This document shows positions 48,604-56,983 of a stretch of 64,000 nucleotides of DNA, piece after piece. Position 1 is the stretch's first letter; every line of letters begins with the position of its first letter. Position numbers and translations under genes: made by a program. The notes under the pieces were generated by a model. It was not told the DNA's origin, did no database searches, and was given only the letters and a program-made list of their open reading frames with translations. Origin of the DNA: Desulfurococcus amylolyticus Z-533 (GTDB taxonomy: Archaea; Thermoproteota; Thermoprotei_A; Sulfolobales; Desulfurococcaceae); assembly GCF_000513855.1 (NCBI RefSeq), contig NZ_KI911318.1, positions 1,117,327-1,181,326 on the forward strand, written 5' to 3'.

Positions 48604-49311
48604 TTGGGGAACGCTTTGACCACGATATGCGCTACATCAGATATTCATAGCCCTCAGTACCTGGAATTATTTAAAAAAGCGCTGGCAAACTCCACATGTA
48701 AGCCGGATCTATTCATATTAGCTGGAGACATAGTCGAGCGCAATAACATAGCTGAGTACAGACGCGTCATAGAATTAATCAACTTGGTACATCCAGACGT
48801 ACCGGTAGCAGCCGTATTCGGTAATGAAGAGTATATAGGCTCAGAGAAAGAGTATATAATGAGGTATCCCAACGTAATATTTTTACATGATAATTACAGG
48901 GTCATCGACACCTTAACAGGTAGAATAGTGGCCGTGGGTTCAAGAGGAGCGTTGGATAAGCCAACGCGATGGCAGGCTAAGAATATGCCCGGACTTATCA
49001 AATACTTTAGGGATCTACCAGATAAGATATCCTCCTTGATAAATCAAGCAGCCTCAACTAACCTACCCATCATACTTGTCACGCATTATGGTGTGACCTA
49101 CAGGAATTTAACCGGTGAAAACCTCGCGATACACCCCTACCTTGCATCAAGGAGAATGGAGAATGTAATAGTAAACCATAGAAACGTGTTAAAGGCTGTT
49201 ATACATGGACATGCCCACAACGGACTCGTTGAGAGCATTAATATCGATAGTGTTAAAGTATACAATGTCGCTCTACCAGCCAGAGGTAGAATAATTAAGG
49301 TTGAAGTATAG
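48604..49311 (+). CDS. Metallophosphoesterase (calcineurin-like)
   Basis: This 235-residue protein has the motif series TSDIHSPQY (~residue 11), LAGDIVERNN (~38), FGNEEYIG (~73, in place of GNH), THYGVT (~161) and IHGHAHNG (~197). These ligate two metals. The Glu-for-His change in GNE is known from some YfcE-like branches. It starts at TTG 48604 or TTG 48616. Likely substrates are phosphodiesters or nucleotides, not determined. Confidence 0.82.
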   Translation: MGNALTTICATSDIHSPQYLELFKKALANSTCKPDLFILAGDIVERNNIAEYRRVIELINLVHPDVPVAAVFGNEEYIGSEKEYIMRYPNVIFLHDNYRVIDTLTGRIVAVGSRGALDKPTRWQAKNMPGLIKYFRDLPDKISSLINQAASTNLPIILVTHYGVTYRNLTGENLAIHPYLASRRMENVIVNHRNVLKAVIHGHAHNGLVESINIDSVKVYNVALPARGRIIKVEV

Positions 49312-49319
49312 TAATAGAA

Positions 49320-50186
49320 CTATCTAACCCCCTCTAATGCCGCTAACGCTGCTAGATTGGCCACTTGCTCCACGAAACCATTTAGAACAATGCCATTCTT
49401 CCTCAGTGATACATCAAGCTCGAAGAGTTTCCTTGCCCCTTCATGGGTTTCCATGAGCCCCAGCCTCCTCGCCTCAGATACGCCTTCCCTATACTGTTCA
49501 CCGAGCCTCTCCTCAATCAAGTCGAGGTACAATAGGAGTATTGCAGCATGGGCATTCTTCAGCTTCCTATGGTATTCTACGAGTTTCCTCAAGCCGTTTA
49601 GAAGGAGGTTCTCACGGGGATCCAAGAGTATGAAGCCAGGCCACCTGGATCCCAGTGCCCGGAAGACATCCGTATATGATACCCCACCCTGAATCAACGA
49701 TACCTGGGTCAACCCCGTTGAGGCTAGGTGTTCATTCATATCGCTTCTACCAATAGATTTCAATGAGTCTATGAAATGCCTTATGTCGCCCCATTTATTG
49801 CCAGCTAGGATCGAGTCAAGGGATCTCTTGAATTTACCTGGATCGCTTAAAATGCTCTCGACCCCACTGTAACCAAGTGCCATGGAAGCTATGAGCATAG
49901 GTGTGAAATATCCCGGGTGGACGATACTACAAACCCTATAGGCCTCTCTATAAGTTCTAGCCAGTATCCTTCCTAATTCAACGCTTGTCAACGCCTTTTC
50001 CCCTTTCCTAACCCTCTCCCCCTCTTCATACGCGCCTACAATGCCGTCTAGTATTGAAACAATGTTACATGCTATCTCATCGAATAATTTATCGGGTCTC
50101 AATCTATGTAAGCCGCCAGGCTTTACATAGGTGTTTAAGCCATTTAATGCACCATACACGAGTATTTTCGCGACTTCTAGGCTCAT
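49320..50186 (-). CDS. Triphosphoribosyl-dephospho-CoA synthase-like protein (CitG/MdcB family)
   Basis: This 288-residue all-helical protein has the family opening VKPGGLHRLRPDKLFDEIAC (~residue 22), comparable to KPGNVHR in CitG. A second conserved region is FDIxxLD-like, RENLLLNGLRKLV (~190), with ETHEGARKLFELDVSLRKNG (~247). CitG makes the prosthetic group of citrate or malonate decarboxylases. Neither is seen here, so the archaeal members may do something else. It faces the metallophosphoesterase tail-to-tail, eight bases apart. Confidence 0.7.
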   Translation of the reverse strand: MSLEVAKILVYGALNGLNTYVKPGGLHRLRPDKLFDEIACNIVSILDGIVGAYEEGERVRKGEKALTSVELGRILARTYREAYRVCSIVHPGYFTPMLIASMALGYSGVESILSDPGKFKRSLDSILAGNKWGDIRHFIDSLKSIGRSDMNEHLASTGLTQVSLIQGGVSYTDVFRALGSRWPGFILLDPRENLLLNGLRKLVEYHRKLKNAHAAILLLYLDLIEERLGEQYREGVSEARRLGLMETHEGARKLFELDVSLRKNGIVLNGFVEQVANLAALAALEGVR

Positions 50187-50245
50187 ACACAGCCCCTTTC
50201 AACTATAATTGTTACAGGTGATATTAATCACTGTGATTCACCTGG

Positions 50246-50872
50246 TTAAATAGTACTACATGCTTCCTCCCTGCACTCCTGCCCTAGCTCCTCGATGAGC
50301 ATGCATAACAGCTTCCTTGTCCTCTCACTCAAACACTTAGCAAGCCTCTTAGAGTATTCCAGCCTGATGTACTTCTCAAGTCCTAATATTTTATCATGGA
50401 AATGGTTAATCGATTCCCCAAGGCTCCTACCATGCCTTTGACCATAGAGGAATACTCTTATAAAGCCAATAATGCCTAGTGCATCCAGTTTATCAGCATC
50501 ACTTAAAACTATTGAGAGCTGTGATTCACCGTACTCGCCCGCCTTATTATAGCTATAGGAGTGTGCTTTTATCGCGTCAATAATGGTCTCTATCTTATCT
50601 CTTGGTAAACCCAGCTCGCCTAATAGCTCTTCAGCTATTAATGCAGAATAATACGCGTGAGGGTCACCTATCATCCTCCCGATGTCATGGAGGTATACAG
50701 CGATTTTGAGGAGATCCTCGCTGATCTTTACACCTCCTTCCCTCACGATTCTCAGCGAGTAGCCCAATACTCTTTCAATATGTGGCCATCCATGATCCAG
50801 GGAGTTATCATATAATACCCTACATATCTTCTCAAGAATGTTCACCACATCCTGTAAACCCTTACTACTCAT
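50246..50872 (-). CDS. HD-domain phosphohydrolase
   Basis: This 208-residue protein has the HD metal-site series DHGWPHIERVLGYSL (~residue 23), VYLHDIGRMIGDPHAYYSA (~52), KAHSY (~89) and VLSDADKLDALGIIGF (~107). This pattern fits YedJ-like nucleotide or phosphate hydrolases. The start at 50872 lies ~20 bases after the AGOG stop, so the two are probably cotranscribed. The substrate is unknown. Confidence 0.82.
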   Translation of the reverse strand: MSSKGLQDVVNILEKICRVLYDNSLDHGWPHIERVLGYSLRIVREGGVKISEDLLKIAVYLHDIGRMIGDPHAYYSALIAEELLGELGLPRDKIETIIDAIKAHSYSYNKAGEYGESQLSIVLSDADKLDALGIIGFIRVFLYGQRHGRSLGESINHFHDKILGLEKYIRLEYSKRLAKCLSERTRKLLCMLIEELGQECREEACSTI

Positions 50873-50893
50873 CCATGATCACCATTTAACACA

Positions 50894-51745
50894 TTAACTC
50901 TTAACACATAGAGATATCTCTTGTAGAGTATCGACGGGTATTTCAACACCATATCTCTCTTTGATCAATCTACTGGACTTATAGACATTAAACCCGGTAT
51001 CTCTTAGAACTCCTGTTACAAGCCAGGTGAACACGTCTAATTCTATACAATTTAATCCACCGCATTCACACACCTTTAACAACGCGTTAACCGCCTCATT
51101 CCTGTGTCGCCCACTCATTATTTTACCTACGCATTCAGTATCAGCACCGCATCCCTCAACAATACAGGAGGATAAGAGGAACAAAGCATTCCTCATGTCT
51201 AATGGGGGTTTAATGCCGGCTGTAAGTGGCTTCACTCCTGAGGCCTCGCAGAGGTAACTGTACATTTTAACAGCGAAGACCACGGTTTTAGAGTAGTCAC
51301 CACCGTAGAGCATGGATAGTTGCCTATTTAGCTCCAAGAGATCTACGCAGTATTTTAATCCATCGTCCGAAAGCTCTCTCACAATACTGGATGAGAGGAA
51401 CCTAGCAAGCCTCCGCTTCTTTTGATCCAGCAGCCTAGTGTTCCCACTTAAACCCATGAAACTAGTGAACTCGTTTAAGCCCACACTCTTGCCTTTATCA
51501 CTGAAGTAGTGGGAGAACATGACCCAATACTCCTCACCCTTCACACTTAGCTGGTAACTGATTAAACTATTAGCTATGATTAATATCGATGCCTCATTTA
51601 CACCTCGCGAGCTGATTAGGGACTCAACAGCTTTAAACTGAGGATCGGTACGCCTTAATATCTCAATAACATGTTTAAGCATACTTATTCTCCTACCTAT
51701 GAAGCATGCTCTCTCATGATTAAACCTGATCAAGTCCCCCACCAT
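50894..51745 (-). CDS. Archaeal 8-oxoguanine DNA glycosylase/lyase (AGOG)
   Basis: This 283-residue protein resembles AGOG glycosylases, which remove 8-oxoguanine from DNA. Typical segments are LIIANSLISYQLSVKGEEYW (~residue 54), the KTVVFAVKMYSYLCEASGVK helix (~152) with the probable catalytic Lys, and PLDMRNALFLLSSC (~178), in place of the usual (I/V)P(V/L)D.R..LT. WLVTGVLRDTG lies at ~246. The Cys-rich region CGADTECVGK...CECGGLNC (~199-230) is unusual and may add a metal site. The name is assigned from family memory. Confidence 0.72.
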   Translation of the reverse strand: MVGDLIRFNHERACFIGRRISMLKHVIEILRRTDPQFKAVESLISSRGVNEASILIIANSLISYQLSVKGEEYWVMFSHYFSDKGKSVGLNEFTSFMGLSGNTRLLDQKKRRLARFLSSSIVRELSDDGLKYCVDLLELNRQLSMLYGGDYSKTVVFAVKMYSYLCEASGVKPLTAGIKPPLDMRNALFLLSSCIVEGCGADTECVGKIMSGRHRNEAVNALLKVCECGGLNCIELDVFTWLVTGVLRDTGFNVYKSSRLIKERYGVEIPVDTLQEISLCVKS

Positions 51746-52163
51746 ATCAACTAGAAGAGATTCTCAAAATAATCTTTAACTTAAACTCTAACCCTGCTTA
51801 ACGATTCGAGCCGACCTCCTCCCCGCTCTAAAGGGTTGGGGTTCCCTTTAGGGGGTTCATTGGTTCCCTCCATCTATTCGGGGATGCATCTTTTATCTGG
51901 AGGGCAGGTCGAAGTATTTCCTCAAGGTTTCATAGAGTAATTTATGAGCTCTAGAGATAGATGTAGTTTTGCCCTTTAACCCTCATCCCAACCGTTAGGG
52001 TTAGCACTCCCTCACCGCCCGCGGCCGGGACACCAAAATATCTCTAAGGAAAAAAGCTTAAAACCTCCATTCCAGCCCTAAAGGACGAGGCTTTCGGTTA
52101 TAACAGGCTATAACTTGCTAGTTTATAAAACACTTTAATATTCTTTAGCAGAGGGTGGTTTAA
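51746..52163. other. Intergenic region filled by TnpB-element relics
   Basis: The 418 bases between the divergent AGOG and 52.16-kb genes contain two IS605-type right ends in the same orientation (51811-51843 and 52060-52095) and a TnpB fragment between them (51893-51980). No complete gene is present. Confidence 0.6.
51811..52095 (-). mobile_element. tnpB: Internally deleted IS200/IS605 TnpB element(s)
   Basis: On the minus strand, GAAAGCCTCGTCCTTTAGGG at 52095-52076 is an element 3' end. Next, GKTTSISRAHKLLYETLRKY then FDLPSR-stop (51980-51893) is a TnpB N-terminal segment. Then AACCCCAACCCTTTAGAGCG and GGGAGGAGGTCGG (51843-51811) form a second, better-preserved 3' end. The nuclease core is gone. 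Two right ends in tandem imply at least two insertion events. Confidence 0.65.
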
Positions 52164-52448
52164 GTGAGATACGTGTTGTTCACTATGAGGGATGGCAGGA
52201 TCTCGGGTTTCAAGTTGGCTAGTGAAGTAGTACTCTACAATATTGAGGAGAATAAGCCTGAAAAGTCTATTAGAAACACGGGGATTGAGGCACTCGAGGA
52301 ATTAATCGAGGAATACGATACATGGTTGTTATTCACTAGAGAAATAAGTGGCGAGGATAAAGAACTAGTTGAAGAAATGGGTGTTAAAGTAGTTGTTACA
52401 AGCCTTGAAACCATAGATGAAGTAATAGGGGAATTCTTCACTGGGTGA
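52164..52448 (+). CDS. Small protein, possibly NifX/NifB-like RNase H fold
   Basis: This 94-residue protein begins at GTG 52164. The strand-helix pattern (YVLFTMRDGRISGFKLASEV; IEALEELIEEYDTWLLFTRE; VKVVVTSLETIDEVIGEFF) recalls the dinitrogenase iron-molybdenum cofactor domain family, small archaeal proteins of unknown role. It has no cysteines. It overlaps nothing and is six bases before the next gene, so the two form an operon. Confidence 0.5.
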   Translation: MRYVLFTMRDGRISGFKLASEVVLYNIEENKPEKSIRNTGIEALEELIEEYDTWLLFTREISGEDKELVEEMGVKVVVTSLETIDEVIGEFFTG

Positions 52449-52454
52449 GCCTAA

Positions 52455-52733
52455 GTGATAAAGCACTATACAATCGATGTGAGTGGAGGAATAGGCATCA
52501 TTGGAGAACTAAGGGGTAAATTAAGCGAGATAGGCTGTAGAAACACCGAGTTATCCCAGAGACTTGAACTCTACTATTGTGGTGACAGTACTGTTATCAT
52601 GGTTGAGGTCTTTAAAGACACCGTGTTAATAGATATTGTAAATCCATTGACCGATGAATTAGTTGAAGATGTCATCAGGGTTCTCCCACCTAGAAAGACT
52701 ATGATCAGGATCCTTGAAAGAGGATTCACGTAG
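52455..52733 (+). CDS. Hypothetical small alpha/beta protein
   Basis: This 92-residue protein follows the preceding gene by six bases. It is predicted to alternate strands and helices (IKHYTIDVSGGIGIIGELRG; DSTVIMVEVFKDTVLIDIVN; LVEDVIRVLPPRK). Two cysteines occur, at ~28 and ~42. I recognise no family. It may work with its operon partner. It converges on the minus-strand gene ending at 52745. Confidence 0.5.
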   Translation: MIKHYTIDVSGGIGIIGELRGKLSEIGCRNTELSQRLELYYCGDSTVIMVEVFKDTVLIDIVNPLTDELVEDVIRVLPPRKTMIRILERGFT

Positions 52734-52744
52734 AAAACCTTCAG

Positions 52745-52966
52745 CTATGAGGGGTAAAACCCCGCCTTCCTACTGAAATTCATAATCATTATTGAAAGTA
52801 TCCTACCCTCCCTAATCCTGAAAGCTATATCACCGTCTTCACTCAGTATTTCTTCATCAGCCTCTTGCTCGCTGCCAGCGAAATCTATATACAATATGTC
52901 GCTCTGTGGATCATACTCCATCATTATTTTCTCCGGGTTCTCCACGTAATACCTCCTGGCACTCAT
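52745..52966 (-). CDS. DUF2283-like small protein
   Basis: This 73-residue protein shows the DUF2283 pattern MMEYDPQSDILYIDFAGS (~residue 14) followed by SEDGDIAFRIREGRILSIMI (~42). The family consists of short beta-rich proteins found widely in archaea and bacteria, with unknown function. It starts 12 bases downstream of the next minus-strand gene, with which it is probably cotranscribed. Confidence 0.7.
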   Translation of the reverse strand: MSARRYYVENPEKIMMEYDPQSDILYIDFAGSEQEADEEILSEDGDIAFRIREGRILSIMIMNFSRKAGFYPS

Positions 52967-52978
52967 TACAACACACCT

Positions 52979-53305
52979 TTAAAACGGTGATGCAACCACG
53001 TCAGCGAAGTCTAGTGGTAGCGGCATATTCTTCGACTTGTATTCATCGTATTTCTTCTCGAGGAACGACTTGAAGACTGGGCATACATCGAATTTTCCAT
53101 CCCTTTCACACTTAGTACCCATGAGTAGGAAGCACATCTTTGTTCTTTTATCGTAGTAGGGGCATATCTTATGATACTGTCTAGCACTTCTTAATATCCT
53201 GTTAACCCATCTCTGTTTCTCGTCTGTAGGCTTCTTCTCCTGCTTCTCCATCAATGCCTCGTCGAGCTCCTTATCAGATATTTTCGTTGAAACCATTTTC
53301 TCCAC
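52979..53305 (-). CDS. Small four-cysteine protein
   Basis: This 108-residue protein has a charged helical N-terminus and four cysteines in CPYYDKRTKMCFLLMGTKC (~residue 48) and DVCPVF (~74), spacing C-x10-C-x7-C-x8-C. This could hold zinc or a [4Fe-4S] cluster. The family is not recognised. It is the first gene of a two-gene unit with the DUF2283-like gene and is divergent from the RNA methyltransferase. Confidence 0.55.
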   Translation of the reverse strand: MEKMVSTKISDKELDEALMEKQEKKPTDEKQRWVNRILRSARQYHKICPYYDKRTKMCFLLMGTKCERDGKFDVCPVFKSFLEKKYDEYKSKNMPLPLDFADVVASPF

Positions 53306-53390
53306 CCTCTTGTAGATATATGGTTAATCTCTAATAAGTTTGACTATATATAGATCCACTAATCTAGGATACAGGGATGGGTTGTAATAG

Positions 53391-54551
53391 GTGTCGTGGA
53401 GGGTGAGGAGTTTACTGGTTAAACCCTATGGAAGCATTGTCGACGTCCTTGTAGAGAAGTTGAAGACTCCTCCTATGAGAATGTACTTAAGGGTTAACAC
53501 CGTGAAGACCACGCCTCATAGACTAGTGGAACTATTACGGGAGAGAGGGGTTGAAGCATATATGGACGAATATATTGAAGAAGCTGTTTACACAGTGGTC
53601 CAGGGCCCTTTTCCATTGGAGTGTAACACAGATAAATACATCGTGGTCGACGATAAGACAGCTAGTTCACTAATATTAGGCGCCAACCTCTATCGTCCTG
53701 GAGTGGTTAAATCAAGCGTCTTCAGTGAAGGCGATAAATTACTAGCTGTGACCAGGCAAGGCACGCCTCTAGCATGCCTGGAGGCTGTTACGTCATCAAA
53801 GAGCCTCCATAAAATGAGGCAGGGGCTTGTAGCACGTAGCACCTCATCTCCTTTTAAAGCACCAAGGATAAGCGAGCTGGATATCTATAAACAGGGATTA
53901 TTATATCCCCAGGGCTATCCAAGCATCGTTACCACTAGAGTCCTTGATCCCAGGCCAGGTGAACTAATAGTGGACATGAACGCATCGCCAGGGGGCAAGA
54001 CAAGCCATATAGTACAGTTGACTAAAGGAGGTGCGAGGATCATAGCTATTGATAGAAGCCCCGGTAAGATCGCCGAGTTAAAGAATAATCTTAGCCACCT
54101 GGATTTAGACTTAAACGTGATCGCTATCCCGCATGACTCCCGATACCTCCACTACGATTTCAGTTTACTGGGTAAGGTTGATAAAGTTCTGATAGATCCA
54201 CCATGCAGTAATCTAGGGGTTAGACCGAGGCTACTCGAGAACAGGAGTTACAAGGATGTGGAGAATCTATCTAGCTATCAGAGGCAGTTTCTTAAAACAG
54301 CCGCGTTAATAGTGAAACCCGGTGGATATATAGTTTATTCAACGTGCACCCTTACCCTTGAGGAGAACGAGGAAAACATACTCTATGCTGTCGAGGAACT
54401 CGGGTTGGAATGCGTGGAGTTACCTGAGAACCCGCCTTACACTGATAAGACAACATATAAAGGCGTGATCGGATACAGATATACTCCATTAAACATGGAT
54501 ATGCCAGGTCACTTTATAGCTGTGCTTAAGAGGCCTTCCTCTTCCTCCTAA
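53391..54551 (+). CDS. RNA (cytosine-5-)-methyltransferase, NOP2/Sun (NSUN) family with PUA-like insert
   Basis: This 386-residue enzyme starts at GTG 53391. The SAM-binding region is DMNASPGGKTSHIVQL (~residue 198) and AIDRSPGKIAELKNN (~220). The two catalytic cysteines are in DPPCSNLGV (~270) and YSTCTLTLEENE (~322). Residues ~75-165 look like a PUA RNA-binding domain (KYIVVDDKTASSLILGANLY, then GDKLLAVTRQGTPLACLEAV). It resembles NSUN6-type tRNA methyltransferases. Its last 26 bases overlap the convergent nob1 gene. Confidence 0.85.
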   Translation: MSWRVRSLLVKPYGSIVDVLVEKLKTPPMRMYLRVNTVKTTPHRLVELLRERGVEAYMDEYIEEAVYTVVQGPFPLECNTDKYIVVDDKTASSLILGANLYRPGVVKSSVFSEGDKLLAVTRQGTPLACLEAVTSSKSLHKMRQGLVARSTSSPFKAPRISELDIYKQGLLYPQGYPSIVTTRVLDPRPGELIVDMNASPGGKTSHIVQLTKGGARIIAIDRSPGKIAELKNNLSHLDLDLNVIAIPHDSRYLHYDFSLLGKVDKVLIDPPCSNLGVRPRLLENRSYKDVENLSSYQRQFLKTAALIVKPGGYIVYSTCTLTLEENEENILYAVEELGLECVELPENPPYTDKTTYKGVIGYRYTPLNMDMPGHFIAVLKRPSSSS

Positions 54552-55044
54552 CCAGTGGAGTCCCACATATAGGGCAATTTATTTCTCCTGGATGAGCCGG
54601 GATGTATCCGCATGTAGGACAGTACTCGCTGTACTCCCTGCTGGTTTTAATACCACTGGTTTTTAAGGGCTTGAATGATATCCCAAGATGTAGTAAGAGG
54701 TTCTGGAGGCTATAGTCATCCGTCACAACAACTACTTTACCCCGCTCATTAAGCATTAGGGCTAGGGCTGCTACCTCGAGATCGGTTTTCGAAAGCTTGG
54801 TTATCTCACCTATTCTTCTAGCCTCCTCTACAACCCTTAGATAAAATGAATCTCCTGGTTCGAGCACCTCGATTAAGCCGGTTTCAATAGCGTCGGTTAA
54901 CGCGTTTCTGTTTTCGCTATCGATAACCTCGTTGACAGCTGACTCAGTAGTATAGGTTTTGAATACGTGCCGTGGTAAAAGTCTATAGTATTTAGCAAGT
55001 AATCCACCCGTATCTAGAACTACGTGTATTATGCTAGTAGACAA
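54526..55044 (-). CDS. nob1: rRNA maturation endonuclease Nob1 (PIN domain plus zinc ribbon)
   Basis: This 172-residue protein has a PIN domain with the acidic residues in HVVLDTGGLL (~residue 8), AVNEVIDSENRNA (~36), LSKTDLEVAALAL (~83) and VVVVTDDYSLQNLL (~105). A zinc ribbon CPTCGY...CPICGT lies at ~141-162. Nob1 cuts the 3' end of 16S rRNA during small-subunit maturation. It overlaps the NAD kinase gene by 11 bases upstream and the methyltransferase gene by 26 bases at its end. Confidence 0.88.
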   Translation of the reverse strand: MSTSIIHVVLDTGGLLAKYYRLLPRHVFKTYTTESAVNEVIDSENRNALTDAIETGLIEVLEPGDSFYLRVVEEARRIGEITKLSKTDLEVAALALMLNERGKVVVVTDDYSLQNLLLHLGISFKPLKTSGIKTSREYSEYCPTCGYIPAHPGEINCPICGTPLVRRKRKAS

Positions 55045-55861
55045 TTCTCCTCCTACTCAACACGGTTCTTATCCGCTCATACACGGTGCTGAACCTGATT
55101 AATTTAAGATAGCTTGTACTACCTGTGATTCTCACAGTTTCTCCTTTATCAAGTAGCTTTAATTTATCTCCATCGATATAGAGTATAGCATAGCCTCTTG
55201 AAGAGGCCTCTATGATACTGGCATAAGCCGGTACGATTATTGAAGGCATACCCAGCTGCATAGGGTTTAAATGAGTTATAATCAACTCCTCGGAATCCCC
55301 GGTGATCAATGGTCCGCCGGCAGATAAATTATACCCCGCTGAACCTGGTACCGTGCTCACGATTAACCCATCTCCTTCAAATTCATATGTGGAATGTATG
55401 CCAGGCGATGCAACCGAGATCCTGAACCCCACGACTCTACCCATATCCTTGTTCACTACTGCTACTTCATTCAGGAAGTCGATACACCCGCCCTTTATGC
55501 AGAGCCTGCCCCTTGGATATGTATGTATAACGAAGTCTCCTTTGAATATCCTTTCAACCACTACAGGTATCTCTGGCATAGATTCCTCATAGAAATTATT
55601 CCTCCTGCCACATGGATGAGGCAATATCAATGGAATGCTCTTCTCATCTTGAAGCATCATAGATATCCTCAACATCGTTCCATCACCACCAATGCTTACA
55701 ACAATATCCTTGTTAAGGATGAACCTAGGGCTTACATCATCAACGGTTGAGATCTCGACACTTACACCTCTCTCCCTGAAAACACCACTATACTTCCTAG
55801 CTATCTCAATACACTCTCGGGTCGGCTTATAGACTATGTGAACCGATGAAACAGGGTACAT
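55034..55861 (-). CDS. NAD kinase
   Basis: This 275-residue enzyme phosphorylates NAD to NADP. It has VSIGGDGTMLRISMML (~residue 56), the FLNEVAVVNKD motif that replaces NE.(V/A) (~129), the Gly-rich DGLIVSTVPGSAGYNLSAGG (~163) and GPLITGDSEELIITHLNPM (~182). It is shorter and closer to the classical family than the COG3199-type gene at 23 kb. It starts at ATG 55861 and is co-translated with nob1. Confidence 0.88.
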   Translation of the reverse strand: MYPVSSVHIVYKPTRECIEIARKYSGVFRERGVSVEISTVDDVSPRFILNKDIVVSIGGDGTMLRISMMLQDEKSIPLILPHPCGRRNNFYEESMPEIPVVVERIFKGDFVIHTYPRGRLCIKGGCIDFLNEVAVVNKDMGRVVGFRISVASPGIHSTYEFEGDGLIVSTVPGSAGYNLSAGGPLITGDSEELIITHLNPMQLGMPSIIVPAYASIIEASSRGYAILYIDGDKLKLLDKGETVRITGSTSYLKLIRFSTVYERIRTVLSRRRIVY

Positions 55862-55981
55862 TACTTATCAATCCATAGAGTTTCATATTTCCCGCTAGTC
55901 TAAATGTATGTTGCATGGAGAAATTTAAGCATCGCCTTGAATACATATTTTAGAAATAAGTGAGAGGCCCTGGTTGATGAG

Positions 55982-56983
55982 ATGGAGCAGGGAACCAGCG
56001 TCCTCTGTATAAGCATTGATAAACACCTAGCTGAGCCGGTGATCAGGAGGCTCAGGGAGAAGGACTTGATTAACGCGGATTATCTTATAACTAGAATCAA
56101 TGGCAATGTTATAATACCTGTGAAAACGCTGGAAGGCTTGAACGAGTTGCTCAGTAATACTCGATACTACATCATACAGTGTAATCCGCCGCCAAGCCGG
56201 AGAAAATATGTTACACGGGTACCATCATACGATCTCGTAGGGGATGCAGCCATTATCAGAGAAAACGTGCTGGGCTTTATGAGTGGAGATGAAGTAGTCA
56301 AGGAGCTGAGAAGCATTCATCCAAATATTAGAGCCATATATGTTAAAGAAGAGACGGTGGATAAATACAGGATACCTAAGCTGAGACTCCTATGGGGCGA
56401 GCACATTGATACTGTAGTGGTAAAGGAGTACGGGCTCTTGTTCAAGGTTTCCCTGGGGAAAGTATACTATAACCCAAGGCTCGGGGAGGAGCATCATAGA
56501 ATAGCGTTGATGGTTAGAAATGGGGAGCTAGTCGTGGATCTCTTCACAGGTATTGGAGGATTCCCCATACATATATCATCCCTTAAAGCAGCGAGGATTA
56601 TAGCGAATGATCTCAATCCAGAGGCATATAGGCTTCTCTGTGAAAACATATTATTGAACCATAGGAGGTTAAGGGGCGGCATTATACCATTGAATCTAGA
56701 TGCAAGGGAGATAATAGATTACCTGGATATACATGGTAAAGCCGATAGAGTGATTGCCAATCTACCGAGGTGGAGTCTGGAATTCACTAAGGTATATAAT
56801 GCTGTTTTAAAGCCGGGTGGAATACTACATCTCTACATACTCACATATGACCGTGAAGCATCAGTAATCGAGCTGGGATCGAAGCTCCCGGGCTGGAGTA
56901 TTCAAGGCTCTAAATTAGTCTTGGAGTACGCCCCTAGAGCCGGCATATATAGATTCGACCTCGTCAAGCCCAAGGACATATAA
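55982..56983 (+). CDS. Trm5-like tRNA (guanine-N1)-methyltransferase
   Basis: This 333-residue protein belongs to the Met-10+/Trm5 family. The SAM domain shows VVDLFTGIGGFPIHI (~residue 181), IIANDLNPEAYRLLCENILL (~201) and the NLPR variant of the catalytic NLP motif (VIANLPRWSLEF, ~259). The upstream HHRIALMVRNGE is also typical. It modifies G37 of tRNA or, in some archaea, wyosine precursors; which one is not decided. Its end overlaps the DUF371 gene by 69 bases, tail-to-tail. Confidence 0.82.
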   Translation: MEQGTSVLCISIDKHLAEPVIRRLREKDLINADYLITRINGNVIIPVKTLEGLNELLSNTRYYIIQCNPPPSRRKYVTRVPSYDLVGDAAIIRENVLGFMSGDEVVKELRSIHPNIRAIYVKEETVDKYRIPKLRLLWGEHIDTVVVKEYGLLFKVSLGKVYYNPRLGEEHHRIALMVRNGELVVDLFTGIGGFPIHISSLKAARIIANDLNPEAYRLLCENILLNHRRLRGGIIPLNLDAREIIDYLDIHGKADRVIANLPRWSLEFTKVYNAVLKPGGILHLYILTYDREASVIELGSKLPGWSIQGSKLVLEYAPRAGIYRFDLVKPKDI

